Shown here in pieces: positions 54,621-64,000 of a DNA stretch of 64,000 nt. The stretch is from Candidatus Latescibacterota bacterium. Lineage in GTDB: Bacteria > Latescibacterota > UBA2968 > UBA8231. The stretch is from NCBI GenBank assembly GCA_022819745.1, contig JAJEGS010000034.1, positions 62,001-126,000 on the forward strand. Reading direction: 5' to 3'. Numbering within the stretch: the stretch's first letter is position 1; each line of letters begins with the position of its first letter. Below the pieces are notes generated by a model. It did not search any database and was not told the origin of the DNA. It saw only the letters and a program-made list of their open reading frames with translations. The translations under genes were made by a program, and so were the position numbers.

Positions 54621-55897
54621 TACGACTCGACTGAGCTCGCCGAAGTCATGTTCTCGATAATTGCCGCGCCAAACTCCGAGCACTTGACCTCGGTCGGGTC
54701 GTCCATCAGCCGCGCAAAGTCGTAGGTGACGACCCGGTTCGCTATCGTCTGCTCCAGCCCCTTGACGATCAGGTCGGCGGCCTCGTTCCAGCCCAAGTGG
54801 CGGAGCATCATGTCGCCCGACAGGATCACCGAACCGGGGTTGACCTTGTCTTGGCCGGCGTACTTGGGAGCGGTGCCGTGGGTGGCCTCAAAGATGGCGT
54901 GGCCCGTGGTGTAGTTGATGTTGCCGCCTGGAGCAATGCCGATGCCGCCGACGCAAGCGGCCAGCGCGTCGCTGATGTAATCGCCGTTGAGGTTCATCGT
55001 GGCGATGACCGAGTACTCGGCCGGGCGCGTGAGAATCTGCTGCAAAAAGGCGTCGGCAATCGCGTCCTTGACGGTGATCTCGTTGCCATCGACGACGATA
55101 CTAGTCCAAGGGCCGCCGTCGATCTCTGCGCCGCCATAAGCCTTTTGCGCCACCTCGTAGCCCCAGTCGCGGAAGGCCCCTTCGGTGAACTTCATGATGT
55201 TGCCTTTGTGGACCAAGGTCACGCTGTCGCGGCCCTGGGCGGCGGCGTAGTCAATCGCAGCGCGAACCAGCCGCTCAGTGCCCTCTTGTGAGATCGGCTT
55301 GACGCCCAAGCCAGCGGTGTCTGGAAAGCGAATCTTGCCGTAGCGATCGGCAAAGTGCTCTGCGAGCAGATCCTTAAAACGCGCGTTGTCGTCCGTGCCC
55401 TGCTCAAATTCGATCCCGGCGTAGATGTCCTCGGTGTTTTCGCGGAAGATGACCATATCCACCAGTTCGGGCTGCCGCACCGGCGAGGGCACGCCGCTGA
55501 AGTAGCGCACCGGGCGCAGACACACGTAGAGATCGAGGATCTGGCGCAAAGCTACGTTAAGGCTGCGGATCCCGCCGCCGACCGGCGTCGTCAGCGGTCC
55601 CTTGATGCCGACCAGATAGGCACCGAAGGCCTCCACTGTGGCGTCGGGCAGCCAGCTAGCGGTCCGGTCGAAGGCCTTCCCGCCGGCCAAAACCTCCATC
55701 CAAGCGATCTTTCGCTGACCGCCATAAGCCTTCTCGACGGCTGCGTCGAAAACGCGCACGGCCGCCGTCCAGATATCCGGCCCCGTGCCGTCGCCTTCGA
55801 TAAAGGGGATGATGGGCTGATCCGGAACACTGAGTTCGCCATCCACTAAAGTTATTTTTTCGCCGTTTGCGGGGACCTTGGGCTGCCAATCGGCCAT
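54620..55897 (-). CDS. icd: NADP-type isocitrate dehydrogenase
   Basis: A 425-residue prokaryotic-type isocitrate dehydrogenase catalysing oxidative decarboxylation to 2-oxoglutarate. Conserved elements: [35 protein letters not shown] with the phosphorylatable-type Ser, [15 protein letters not shown], and the coenzyme region [20 protein letters not shown]. Start at 55897 with AGGAG 9 nt upstream; a longer upstream frame is spurious. It is the central TCA enzyme and supplies 2-oxoglutarate for the many PhyH oxygenases. Cofactor choice is inferred. Confidence 0.93.
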   Translation of the reverse strand: MADWQPKVPANGEKITLVDGELSVPDQPIIPFIEGDGTGPDIWTAAVRVFDAAVEKAYGGQRKIAWMEVLAGGKAFDRTASWLPDATVEAFGAYLVGIKGPLTTPVGGGIRSLNVALRQILDLYVCLRPVRYFSGVPSPVRQPELVDMVIFRENTEDIYAGIEFEQGTDDNARFKDLLAEHFADRYGKIRFPDTAGLGVKPISQEGTERLVRAAIDYAAAQGRDSVTLVHKGNIMKFTEGAFRDWGYEVAQKAYGGAEIDGGPWTSIVVDGNEITVKDAIADAFLQQILTRPAEYSVIATMNLNGDYISDALAACVGGIGIAPGGNINYTTGHAIFEATHGTAPKYAGQDKVNPGSVILSGDMMLRHLGWNEAADLIVKGLEQTIANRVVTYDFARLMDDPTEVKCSEFGAAIIENMTSASSVES

Positions 55898-55986
55898 AGG
55901 ATAAAACTCCTCGTCTTTTGTTTTATGGAATAATCGGCCCGGTTCGACTGCTGTGGTCGAGGGCCTGTCTGTTGCAGCCTTTGAAT

Positions 55987-56664
55987 TTAAGGCTTTCGCC
56001 CAAGACGGCCAATGCAAGCCGCCAAGACACTGCGTTCGACCTCGACCAATTCGCAGGCGAATACATCGGCATAGGCGCACAGCAGTGCAGATTCGACTTC
56101 GCGCCGATCCAACGCACGGCCCAAAAGCGCGGCCATCGTAGTTATCTCCTCGCTGCCCAAGCCGCAGGGCTTGATCGCCGCAAAGTGGCTCAGGTCGGTA
56201 GCCACATTCAGGGCCAGACCATGCGTCGTGATCCAGTGCCGCACGTTCACGCCGATCGACGCCACCTTGGACGAGCCGACCCAAGCCCCCGTCAAGCCGC
56301 CCCGAGCCTCTCCCTCCAAGCCATAGGCAGCCAACGTGCGAATCAGCACATCCTCCAAATCGCGCAAGTACTGATGTACATCCCGACCGCGCTGGCGCAG
56401 ATCGACAATCGGATAGGCCACGATCTGGCCCGGCCCGTGAAACGTCACGCTGCCCCCGCGGTCAATCTCGACCACATCTAGCCCTTGGGTTAGGAGATGC
56501 TCGGGCAGCGTCGCCCGGCCGCCGGTATAGGTTGGCGGGTGTTCGACCAACATCAGCGTGTCTGGAATTTGCTCGGCGCGCCGCAATTGGCGCAGCGACT
56601 CCTGCCAAGCCCAAGCCCGAGCGAAATCGATCCGCCCGACTCGGCAAACGCGCGTTTCATTCAT
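55987..56664 (-). CDS. lipB: Octanoyl-[acyl-carrier-protein]-protein N-octanoyltransferase
   Basis: A 225-residue LipB, transferring octanoyl from ACP to lipoyl-domain lysines. Motifs: [17 protein letters not shown] (canonical GGDVTYHGPGQL), the catalytic Lys in [11 protein letters not shown] and Cys in IKPCGL. Start at the ATG at 56664; upstream in-frame sequence is not coding-like. Located just upstream of icd on the same strand, with about 90 nt between. Confidence 0.93.
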   Translation of the reverse strand: MNETRVCRVGRIDFARAWAWQESLRQLRRAEQIPDTLMLVEHPPTYTGGRATLPEHLLTQGLDVVEIDRGGSVTFHGPGQIVAYPIVDLRQRGRDVHQYLRDLEDVLIRTLAAYGLEGEARGGLTGAWVGSSKVASIGVNVRHWITTHGLALNVATDLSHFAAIKPCGLGSEEITTMAALLGRALDRREVESALLCAYADVFACELVEVERSVLAACIGRLGRKP

Positions 56665-56856
56665 GGGTAGCTTCTTTTTTGTTGAACGCCGACTGGGGGA
56701 ATGGCCTAGAGTCAGAATCTGGGTTAGAAATATGCCGCGTAAAGCCACTTGCCTCAATCGCCTTTCACAATGTACCTTTTTCGCCAAGGAACCGCTCATG
56801 CCCTACGCGCTCCTTGTGCCCCATCACGGAATGCCTAAAAAAGACGCATCCCTCAA

Positions 56857-57144
56857 ATGATTCTGGATCAAGACCGAGAAGCCATCACCCGCCTCGCCGA
56901 GCACTATTCAATCACGCGCCTACTCCTCTTTGGCTCTAGCATTGACCCCACCCGCGAAGGTCGCGACATTGACTTGGCCGTAGAAGGCCTGCCTCCACAG
57001 GACTTTTTTCGCTTCTACGGCGATCTACTCTTCAGTGTCTCTAAGCCCGTTGACCTCATTGATCTTTCGCAAAACTCAAAGCTGACCCGCCTAATCCGCA
57101 AAGAAGGACTTCCTCTGTATGAGGCTGCTCAGAAAACACATTGA
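56857..57144 (+). CDS. MNT-type minimal nucleotidyltransferase antitoxin
   Basis: A 95-residue minimal nucleotidyltransferase domain of the MntA kind. The active site pattern LLLFGSSIDPTREGRDIDLAVEG supplies G26-S27 and D37/D39; the third carboxylate is D66 (PVDLIDL). In characterised MntA-HepT pairs the MNT AMPylates a tyrosine of the RX4HXY motif of HepT and thereby neutralises it. Its end overlaps the HEPN-PhyH gene by 26 nt, the usual MNT-HEPN arrangement. Confidence 0.87.
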   Translation: MILDQDREAITRLAEHYSITRLLLFGSSIDPTREGRDIDLAVEGLPPQDFFRFYGDLLFSVSKPVDLIDLSQNSKLTRLIRKEGLPLYEAAQKTH

Positions 57145-58336
57145 AGCTGAGTTTGAACAGATCGAACGGGTCTTGAAGGAATTTCCTCAGAATCGGTTGT
57201 ACACCGATTTGTCCACCCTCGAACTGGCAGGTGTATCTACCCTCCTGCACAATTTCTACAACGGTATTGAAAACATCCTGAAATATGTCGTGCAGGATCG
57301 AGGATTGACTGTTCCAGCCGGTCCTTCTTGGCACCGAGACCTAGTGAATCTCGCGGTTTCTGCCGGCCTAATCGCGTCTTCTACTGCCGACGCATTGAAA
57401 CCATACTTGGCGTTTCGACACTTCTTTGTCCATGCTTACGCCATGGATTTACAAGCTGAACGTCTGGGGCCTTTGAGTGAAAATGTACAGGAGGTATTCG
57501 ACATATTCAAAAGGGATATGGAGAAGCTGACCATGGAAAACGACGCCTATCCCGAGTTGACTGACCTCAGCACCCGATTGCAGGAGTTGGAAAGCCAAGG
57601 GTACACCGTATTCCCCGAGTATCTCGACCGCGACACTACCGCCGCCATTCGCGCTCATATCGACAGCCTCGTCGGCCCCATAGTGTCCGGCAATCACACC
57701 GCCGCTAGACGCGACCTACGGCATCCCATTCAAGGGGCGATCATGGCCCGCTTAGTGAACAATCCCGCGACCCTCGAACTCGCTGCCACATTGATCGGGT
57801 CGCGCGATCTTCGCCTGCGCGAGCAAGTTTTCATCCGCAGCGACCCTTCGCCGCCACCGTACCAAGCTCCGCAATGGCACATCGATGCAGCCTTTTGCCG
57901 CGCAGAGTTTGAAGTCAGGCCGCGACAGGTCTATTACCAGATGCTGCATTGCTGTAGTACGGTTTCTGCCGGAGGGGCCGCGTTTATGATCGTGCCCGGC
58001 TCGCACAAGTTGTCTCTCGAAGCCAGCGATAAGGCAGAGCGAGCGGAGGGACGAGGTCCTATCCAGAATCACACCGCCCTAGTCCCCGACGCCAATGACG
58101 ACGACGGCATTGAAATTTGCGCCAACGACGGAGACCTCATCGTCTTCAATCCCCTGTGTTACCACGCCAGTTCTCCCAACCGGACAGATCGGCCCCGCTA
58201 CGTGTATTTCACCTCGTTCTATCACCCCTCAGCGGCCCGCTTAATCGAACTAGTTCGCCGAACCAAGTACCGCGACAACTTTCCCGACTCCTTGCGCCAA
58301 GGCTTGCCGCCCGAGCTTCAGAGCTTGCTCGATTAG
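57119..58336 (+). CDS. HEPN (HepT-like)-PhyH dioxygenase fusion protein
   Basis: A 405-residue protein of two joined parts. Residues about 1-135 form a HepT-like HEPN domain with the ribonuclease motif R100-HFFV-H105-A-Y107 (RX4HXY), the tyrosine being the site modified by MNT in known systems. Residues about 139-405 are a complete PhyH Fe(II)/2-oxoglutarate dioxygenase: H254-x-D256 (WHID), distal H349 (CYHAS) and R360 (DRPR). Immediately before M139 (57533) sits GGAGAA with 7-nt spacing, so the oxygenase may also be made separately. Such a fusion is not one I recognise. Confidence 0.85.
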   Translation: MRLLRKHIEAEFEQIERVLKEFPQNRLYTDLSTLELAGVSTLLHNFYNGIENILKYVVQDRGLTVPAGPSWHRDLVNLAVSAGLIASSTADALKPYLAFRHFFVHAYAMDLQAERLGPLSENVQEVFDIFKRDMEKLTMENDAYPELTDLSTRLQELESQGYTVFPEYLDRDTTAAIRAHIDSLVGPIVSGNHTAARRDLRHPIQGAIMARLVNNPATLELAATLIGSRDLRLREQVFIRSDPSPPPYQAPQWHIDAAFCRAEFEVRPRQVYYQMLHCCSTVSAGGAAFMIVPGSHKLSLEASDKAERAEGRGPIQNHTALVPDANDDDGIEICANDGDLIVFNPLCYHASSPNRTDRPRYVYFTSFYHPSAARLIELVRRTKYRDNFPDSLRQGLPPELQSLLD

Positions 58337-58416
58337 CATTCCAGAGCAGAACCCCGACAGTCGGCAGCTTATCCCTGCGTACATTCGGAATGCACAGTCC
58401 AGACAAAGAGCTATTC

Positions 58417-58445
58417 TTGCACAAAAACGACGCAATCTCTATATT
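58417..58445 (+). promoter_or_regulatory. groEL promoter
   Basis: TTGCAC (58417-58422) and TATATT (58440-58445) with 17-nt spacing lie upstream of the CIRCE operator. -10 is 5 of 6. The TTGCACAAAAA around the -35 is inverted-repeated at 58494-58504. Confidence 0.5.
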
Positions 58446-58465
58446 TAGTTGCTCAGCTTTGTTTT

Positions 58466-58492
58466 TTAGCACTCTCTTTTTTTGAGTGCCAG
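58466..58492 (+). promoter_or_regulatory. CIRCE operator (HrcA-binding site)
   Basis: TTAGCACTC-N9-GAGTGCCAG, the CIRCE inverted repeat with two mismatches in the right arm (canonical GAGTGCTAA). It lies in the groEL leader, so HrcA probably represses groEL. No hrcA gene is visible in this window. Confidence 0.85.
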
Positions 58493-58542
58493 ATTTTTGT
58501 GCAAAACGAATTTTTTCATCCACCCACCACCATTCTTAATAG

Positions 58543-60318
<1,776 letters not shown>

Positions 60319-60452
60319 TGGGTGAAAAACCGTCATTGGCCCCATGAATCTCGTGCCTTCTGAGGAAAGTCTGTGCGCGGGCCCGGGTTGACTTGTTGCC
60401 GCCGAAAGACGGTCCTTCCCTCTTGCGCCCTAGGTATCCTGTGGCCTACAAT

Positions 60453-60749
60453 ATGGTGATGGTCGAGATTCGCCAAACCGAGGTCTACTCCCGATGGTTC
60501 AGGCGGCTTCGGGACAGGCAGGCCAGGGTGAGAATCGACAACCGCATCCGCCGACTGTCCCTAGGCAATCCCGGCGACGTGAGGCCGGTGGGCGAGGGGG
60601 TTTCCGAGATTCGCATCGACTACGGACCCGGCTACCGGGTGTACTTAGCGCAGAGAGGTGAGGCCCTGGTCGTCCTTCTGGCGGGAGGCGACAAGGACAG
60701 CCAAGAGCGGGACATACGAAGGGCGCTGGAGCTGGCCAGAGGGCTATAG
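60453..60749 (+). CDS. RelE/ParE-superfamily toxin (HigB-like addiction module killer protein)
   Basis: A 98-residue toxin-type protein, chosen to start at the ATG at 60453. The motif series VYSRWFRRLRDRQARVRIDNRIRRLSLGNPGD, then EIRIDYGPGYRVYLAQ and VVLLAGGDKDSQERDI, is the pattern of the RelE/HigB 'addiction module killer protein' group. Such proteins are mRNA interferases active on the ribosome. It precedes its antitoxin by 13 nt, the toxin-first order usual for HigBA. Confidence 0.85.
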   Translation: MVMVEIRQTEVYSRWFRRLRDRQARVRIDNRIRRLSLGNPGDVRPVGEGVSEIRIDYGPGYRVYLAQRGEALVVLLAGGDKDSQERDIRRALELARGL

Positions 60750-60762
60750 GAGAGCATCAGCT

Positions 60763-61110
60763 ATGGCAAAGACACAGACGAAACCGTGGGATCCGGCGGA
60801 GCACCTAGAGACCGAGGAGGACATGGCCGCCTACCTGAACATCGCCTTGGAAGAGGGTGACTTGAGCCTGATCATGGCGACCATCGGAGACATCGCCCGC
60901 GCTCGGAGAATGACGGTGGTGGCCCAAGAGACGGGGCTGGGCAAGGAGAGCTTGTACAAGTCTCTATCAGCCGACGGCAACCCCGAGTTCGCCACAGTGC
61001 TCAAGGTGGTGCGAGCACTGGGACTCAGACTTCAGGCCGCAGCAGGGCCGAGAGCGAACGACGATGTACGGCGGCGGGATGGGCATGTAACATCCCTCTG
61101 TCGCAAATAG
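60763..61110 (+). CDS. HigA-like HTH antitoxin with extended C-terminus
   Basis: A 115-residue antitoxin (AGGAG upstream of ATG at 60763) with the XRE-type HTH segment TVVAQETGLGKESLYKSLSADGNPEFATVLKVVRALGLRL. The normal end is expected shortly after residue 95; the last 15 residues ([14 protein letters not shown]) are read from the duplicated groEL tail in another frame. The antitoxin's own 3' end was therefore probably lost and replaced. It should still bind DNA. Confidence 0.85.
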   Translation: MAKTQTKPWDPAEHLETEEDMAAYLNIALEEGDLSLIMATIGDIARARRMTVVAQETGLGKESLYKSLSADGNPEFATVLKVVRALGLRLQAAAGPRANDDVRRRDGHVTSLCRK

Positions 61111-61214
61111 AAAAGGCTCGCTGCTTCTTTGGCAGCGAGCCTTTTTTTATAAACCGCCAGACGACCAAGCAGGTCCGGGCTGAGGTCGTAGAGGCCACCA
61201 AGCGGGAAACGCTA
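61064..61214 (+). repeat. Direct repeat, copy 2 (groEL 3' end plus terminator)
   Basis: Near-identical to 60169-60318. It begins within the antitoxin reading frame and contains a second copy of the terminator. Copy 2 differs at two synonymous-looking positions (caagtg/caggtc in one frame), plus a one-base insertion near its end. Confidence 0.93.
61111..61148 (+). terminator. Second copy of the groEL terminator
   Basis: The same 14-bp stem and T-run as at 60216-60253, inside direct repeat copy 2. It now ends the antitoxin transcript. Confidence 0.9.
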
Positions 61215-61263
61215 CGTCGCCTAGCTCATCCTCCCTCGTTCTTGCATCCTAAACACGGCCCGC

Positions 61264-62061
61264 TTACTGGACGTAAGCGGACTTGATGCGACCCCAGCTA
61301 TTCGCCTCGACCACGCTCTCGATCGCACTGAAATCGACGCGCGGACCAACTATACCAACTTGTAGCGCGGCATCATAGCCTCCCGTCTCGGCATTGGCAA
61401 TCACATTGGCCAGTTGGTATTGGAGTGTATTGGCTGGCGAACGAAAAATGCCATCGCCGGTATTTTTTGTGGAATTCTGGCCCCGAGCAGAATATTCCGT
61501 TGTATTGTACACCGCTGTATTGATCTCTTCGGGAAAAGCCAGTTGCGATGTTGCCACCAATCCATTATTTAAAAAAACCTGAAAGTGAATATGCGTTGCT
61601 CTACCCCGATACCATCCCGGATAAACCGTTGTAAATGTGGCATTTCCATTCTCGTCGCTCAACTGAATACCCCGGCAAAAAGTCTGTCCACGCGCATTGA
61701 CCCCGCCAGATTGATTGGAGAATCCGGAATAAACCCCGCGCGTATCGCAATGCCACACATCGACGCGAGCATTGGCAATTGGTGTGCATCCGGCATTTGC
61801 ATTCACCACTTTCAAAGTCAAATTAAGCGGCACGCCCGGTATGTCTTCCGCAATATCCCGTCGAAAATATTCGGGATTATTGCTTAAATCTAATGGAAAA
61901 GGCCCTTCTGTTTCTCGCGGTATTAAAATGCAACTTTCCTCACTCAAGAGGAGCTCTTCACTGCCAGCGACCGCATCCTTGCTGCAAGCCTTCATAATCA
62001 GGCCTCCAAAGCCTATCAGACCAACACCCCCCACGCGCTTCAAAACATCTCTTCTATTCAT
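61264..62061 (-). CDS. Exported intradiol ring-cleavage dioxygenase-like protein
   Basis: A 265-residue protein with a Tat-like/lipoprotein leader (RRDVLKRVGG, then a hydrophobic stretch ending at a Cys, KACS). The core has an intradiol dioxygenase pattern: DVWHCDTRGVYSGF (Tyr), and VYPGWYRGRATHIHFQV with Tyr and two His, the Fe(III) ligands of protocatechuate/catechol dioxygenases. Substrate unknown, and an exported form may act on aromatics outside the cytoplasm. GGAGGAGAAGA precedes the ATG at 62061. Confidence 0.85.
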   Translation of the reverse strand: MNRRDVLKRVGGVGLIGFGGLIMKACSKDAVAGSEELLLSEESCILIPRETEGPFPLDLSNNPEYFRRDIAEDIPGVPLNLTLKVVNANAGCTPIANARVDVWHCDTRGVYSGFSNQSGGVNARGQTFCRGIQLSDENGNATFTTVYPGWYRGRATHIHFQVFLNNGLVATSQLAFPEEINTAVYNTTEYSARGQNSTKNTGDGIFRSPANTLQYQLANVIANAETGGYDAALQVGIVGPRVDFSAIESVVEANSWGRIKSAYVQ

Positions 62062-62552
62062 TCTTCTCCTCCAAAACAAACGCGATTACGTCGTAGTGAT
62101 AGTAATGCCACCGATAGCTAAAGCAATCGGCTTTACCCTCTCCGGCCCTACCGCCGCGACCCGGCATGGAACGAACCGGAGGAGTATTCGAGGACCCATT
62201 ACAACCGTACTGGCTGCTCGGCACAGGAGGCGTCGCCCCTCGCTGCTGGCCCGCTTGGAGCGACTGCGTTATCACAGCTTAGCCTTGTCGCTCCTACCAC
62301 CGGAGAACGCCAGAGGCGACAGAGGCAGCTTGCGCCGCGTGCTACCCGCCCCGAAGGTTGAGCCGGTGGGTTCTGAAGGTGGCTGTGTCCACCTGAGCCA
62401 AAAGCTAGGACACAGCCTGCGCCGCGTCCAATTGATTCTGCCTATAAGTCAACTCGGACTTATAGGAAATATCTATGGTAGATTTCAAGCGGCTCAGGGA
62501 CAGCCAACGCCTCGTGCGTTGCCCGCCCATCGCCGATTGAATCGCTATCCAT

Positions 62553-62572
62553 CCCCCGGATTAATCCGGGGG
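62553..62572. repeat. Perfect 20-bp palindrome (IS200/IS605-like end?)
   Basis: CCCCCGGATTAATCCGGGGG is a perfect inverted repeat, similar in kind to the hairpins at IS200/IS605 right ends. No tnpA or intact tnpB is present, so assignment is tentative. Confidence 0.45.
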
Positions 62573-62730
62573 TCTCACGCGAGGTATTTATGAGACGTGA
62601 TTGAATACGCTATTCGTCCGATATTAGAGCAAGATGCGTACCACGTTGGAAAAGTTTTTGCAATAATGCCATTTTACAGAGAGAAAAGCTAAACATCGCG
62701 GCAAAAGCCCGGCCGGTTGGGGGCGGCCCA

Positions 62731-62779
62731 TTCGACCAAATGGTCGAAGTCATACCGCGAATTCGACCGAATGGTCGCA
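62731..62779. promoter_or_regulatory. Pair of operator-like palindromes
   Basis: TTCGACCAAATGGTCGAA (62731-62748) and the related TTCGACCGAATGGTCGCA (62762-62779) are 31 bp apart centre to centre, about three helical turns. This is the layout of paired dimeric-repressor sites. The regulator and controlled gene are unknown; the M23-like gene is on the other strand with its 3' end nearby. Confidence 0.4.
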
Positions 62780-62781
62780 GC

Positions 62782-62880
62782 CTATCCGCGCCCGAACACT
62801 CTCGCCGGTAGATACGCAGCCAACCACAACCCCACCAACAGCAGCACCTGAAGCGCGATAAAGGGCACGATCACATCCAC
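62782..62880 (-). CDS. Possible single-TM micropeptide
   Basis: A 32-residue GTG-started frame overlapping the end of the M23-like gene by 10 nt. It encodes VDVIVPFIALQVLLLVGLWL followed by AAYLPARVFGRG, a clean membrane helix. Only position and composition support it. Confidence 0.35.
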   Translation of the reverse strand: MDVIVPFIALQVLLLVGLWLAAYLPARVFGRG

Positions 62881-63623
62881 AATCTATAGCGCGAGGGGTC
62901 GCGGAACCGCCCATCCTCTTGGACGGCATAGTGCAACCCCGGCCTCCGAGATCCTCGCCCCTCATCCAACAGCGCAATAGATTGCCCCTTGAGCACGTAG
63001 TCCCCCACATCGACGAGCAGGCGCGCGTTGTATCCGTATTGGGTCAGCAGACCGTTGCCGTGGTCGAGAGTCACCATGTAACCGAGGTCCGCGTCGTAGC
63101 CCACTTGCAGCACTTTGCCCGCAGCACTAGCCTGTACCAAGCTGCCGGCAGCCGCGGCAATGACAACCGAGGGATGCTCCTCGCTAAAGGGCCTGATCAC
63201 GGGCCCGCGCAGCGGCCACAAGGTGGGGACGGTATGCACGTGCCCCCAACGCAGCCGCTGCATGAAGGAGATGTAAGGAGTCTCCTCGCTGGGCTGCGCC
63301 GCCGCCTCGTCTAATGCCTCGGGTCTGCCCAAGATCGCGCGCAACTGATCATTGCCGCGCGTGAGCCGGACCAGCATTTCTTCGAGCTGCTCTATCTGGC
63401 TTACTTGCTCCAAGAGCAGGGCCTTGTCCTGCTCAAGCTGGGCTGCCTTCTGCGTTAGCTCGCGCTTGTCGAAATAGGAACCAATCCCCAAGGACAAGAT
63501 TACGAGCACGGCAACGCAACACAACCCTAGCAACCACACGAATGTGCGGGAGGTCTTAAACTCAAAGGTCTTGCGACCCTTTTCTGGAACGATGATAAAG
63601 GTAATGTTGCTGCGCTTAAACAT
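62871..63623 (-). CDS. LytM/M23-like membrane protein with lost zinc ligands
   Basis: A 250-residue protein: short cytoplasmic head, one membrane helix (about 28-49), a coiled coil (52-98), and a LytM/M23 domain. The zinc ligands of active M23 peptidases are missing or altered: H150 is kept but the Asp four residues on is V154, and the H-x-H motif is G229-L-H231. It is likely a catalytically inactive activator like EnvC/NlpD, controlling amidases at the envelope or a bactofilin-linked morphology factor. Divergent from the partial gene at 63731. Confidence 0.85.
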   Translation of the reverse strand: MFKRSNITFIIVPEKGRKTFEFKTSRTFVWLLGLCCVAVLVILSLGIGSYFDKRELTQKAAQLEQDKALLLEQVSQIEQLEEMLVRLTRGNDQLRAILGRPEALDEAAAQPSEETPYISFMQRLRWGHVHTVPTLWPLRGPVIRPFSEEHPSVVIAAAAGSLVQASAAGKVLQVGYDADLGYMVTLDHGNGLLTQYGYNARLLVDVGDYVLKGQSIALLDEGRGSRRPGLHYAVQEDGRFRDPSRYRLWM

Positions 63624-63730
63624 CTCGTACCGGTCTGTTTTCGCTTATAAGATGCATCAGCCCTTAATCCAATATATCTTGTATCCGACGCTTGAGCCGT
63701 GCTTTTCTCTAAAAAAATAGCAGATCGCCC

Positions 63731-64000
63731 GTGTCGCCATTCCGCCTCTTGCCCTTAGCACTGTGCATGCTCGTGCCATGCAGCAGTTCCATTCGCGCCG
63801 AGCGCCTAGTTATGACTGCGGCAGATATCGGGGAAAACTGGGTCTATCCCCCTGGCGGCCTGCGCCTAGACGAAGCCGGCTCGTTGCGGCCGGTGTGGCT
63901 CGGCAAAGACATCGACCCGCTCTCGGAGGCTACGGTCCGCGGGGCCGGTGCGGCGCGATCTACGGCGGCCCGCGCCTTTGACGGCGACCTCGCCACTAGT
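63731..64000 (+). CDS. Exported protein with discoidin/F5-8C-like segment (partial)
   Basis: 90 codons from a GTG run off the right edge. A signal peptide with a lipobox-like LVPC ends near residue 17. The segment VRGAGAARSTAARAFDGDLATS resembles the start of a F5/8 type C (discoidin) carbohydrate-binding domain (x-ALDGDPATxW). No fuller family call is possible. It is divergently transcribed from the LytM-like gene. Confidence 0.6.
   Translation, partial: MSPFRLLPLALCMLVPCSSSIRAERLVMTAADIGENWVYPPGGLRLDEAGSLRPVWLGKDIDPLSEATVRGAGAARSTAARAFDGDLATS

Larger units (their letters stand above)
62062..62781. other. Intergenic, possibly decayed mobile-element DNA
   Basis: About 720 nt without a supported gene. 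The plus-strand frame here is not credible. Noted: a tail-like segment (ENARGDRGSLRR...VEPVGSEGG) reminiscent of TnpB C-termini, a perfect palindrome at 62553-62572, and the paired palindromes at 62731-62779. No intact transposase was found. Confidence 0.4.

Noticed and set aside
58209..58523. Minus-strand 104-residue frame near CIRCE
   Set aside because: It overlaps the groEL promoter, CIRCE and the end of the fusion gene and has no family features.
60319..60452. Leaderless promoter signals (TACAAT just before the toxin ATG)
   Set aside because: A -35 is weak at the proper spacing, so I did not annotate a promoter here.
61772..62593. 273-residue plus-strand frame over the dioxygenase gene and gap
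   Set aside because: It is antisense to the intradiol dioxygenase start and then runs through non-coding sequence; composition is not protein-like.

Overview
The window reads as a chromosome segment of a GC-rich (about 60 %, judged by eye) Gram-negative bacterium from an uncultured FCB-like lineage. Latescibacterota is my best guess and Poribacteria an alternative. The basis is context: several phytanoyl-CoA dioxygenase (PhyH) and sugar-acid-type genes, PorV/PorQ-like outer-membrane proteins beside FlgD-like/T9SS-like Ig domains, a dockerin-like and YWTD-repeat exported protein, many lipoproteins, and frequent TTG/GTG starts. This placement is inference; no rRNA is present.

Layout. 1-7.3 kb: catabolic cluster (PhyH, HpcH/HpaI aldolase, SDR on minus; PhyH, VOC, bicupin, UPF0173 hydrolase, beta-propeller glycosidase-like protein, mandelate racemase/enolase family on plus). 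7.3-9.2 kb: small proteins, a DUF433 antitoxin-like protein and a membrane pentapeptide-repeat protein. 9.3-14.1 kb (minus): a large YWTD-repeat exported protein, an Rpn-type nuclease and a Gfo/Idh/MocA oxidoreductase. 14.4-18.2 kb: an S55-domain protein and a propeller protein. 18.2-25.4 kb: ribD-ribE-ribBA-ribH-nusB-secA. 25.5-31.5 kb: GT2 glycosyltransferase, purC, rhamnulokinase, sigma-70 factor. 31.6-37.6 kb: PHP phosphoesterase, an exported FlgD-tailed protein, two PorV/PorQ-like proteins, an M50 protease and a lipoprotein. 37.6-38.9 kb: an AT-rich island with an orphan cysteine-rich exported protein. 38.9-45.3 kb: lipoproteins, divergent polysaccharide deacetylase, tgt, yajC, fmt. 45.4-53.1 kb: tRNA-Ala, mfd, two PpiC-type chaperones, S4 protein, methyltransferase, nrnA-like. 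53.2-56.7 kb: OTCase-like, moaC, icd, lipB. 56.9-60.2 kb: an MNT/HEPN locus whose HEPN part is fused to a PhyH dioxygenase, then CIRCE-groEL. 60.2-61.2 kb: a HigBA-like toxin-antitoxin pair bracketed by two copies of the groEL 3' end and its terminator. 61.3-64 kb: intradiol dioxygenase, a decayed stretch, a LytM-like protein lacking zinc ligands, and a partial exported protein.

The two most unusual loci are the MNT plus HEPN-PhyH fusion (56857-58336) and the toxin-antitoxin cassette flanked by the duplicated groEL tail (60169-61214). Smaller anomalies are a riboflavin enzyme with a degraded DHBP-synthase half, an SDR without the catalytic lysine, a mandelate-racemase-family protein missing a barrel segment, a CTG-started PPIase lipoprotein, and a repeated palindromic intergenic element.
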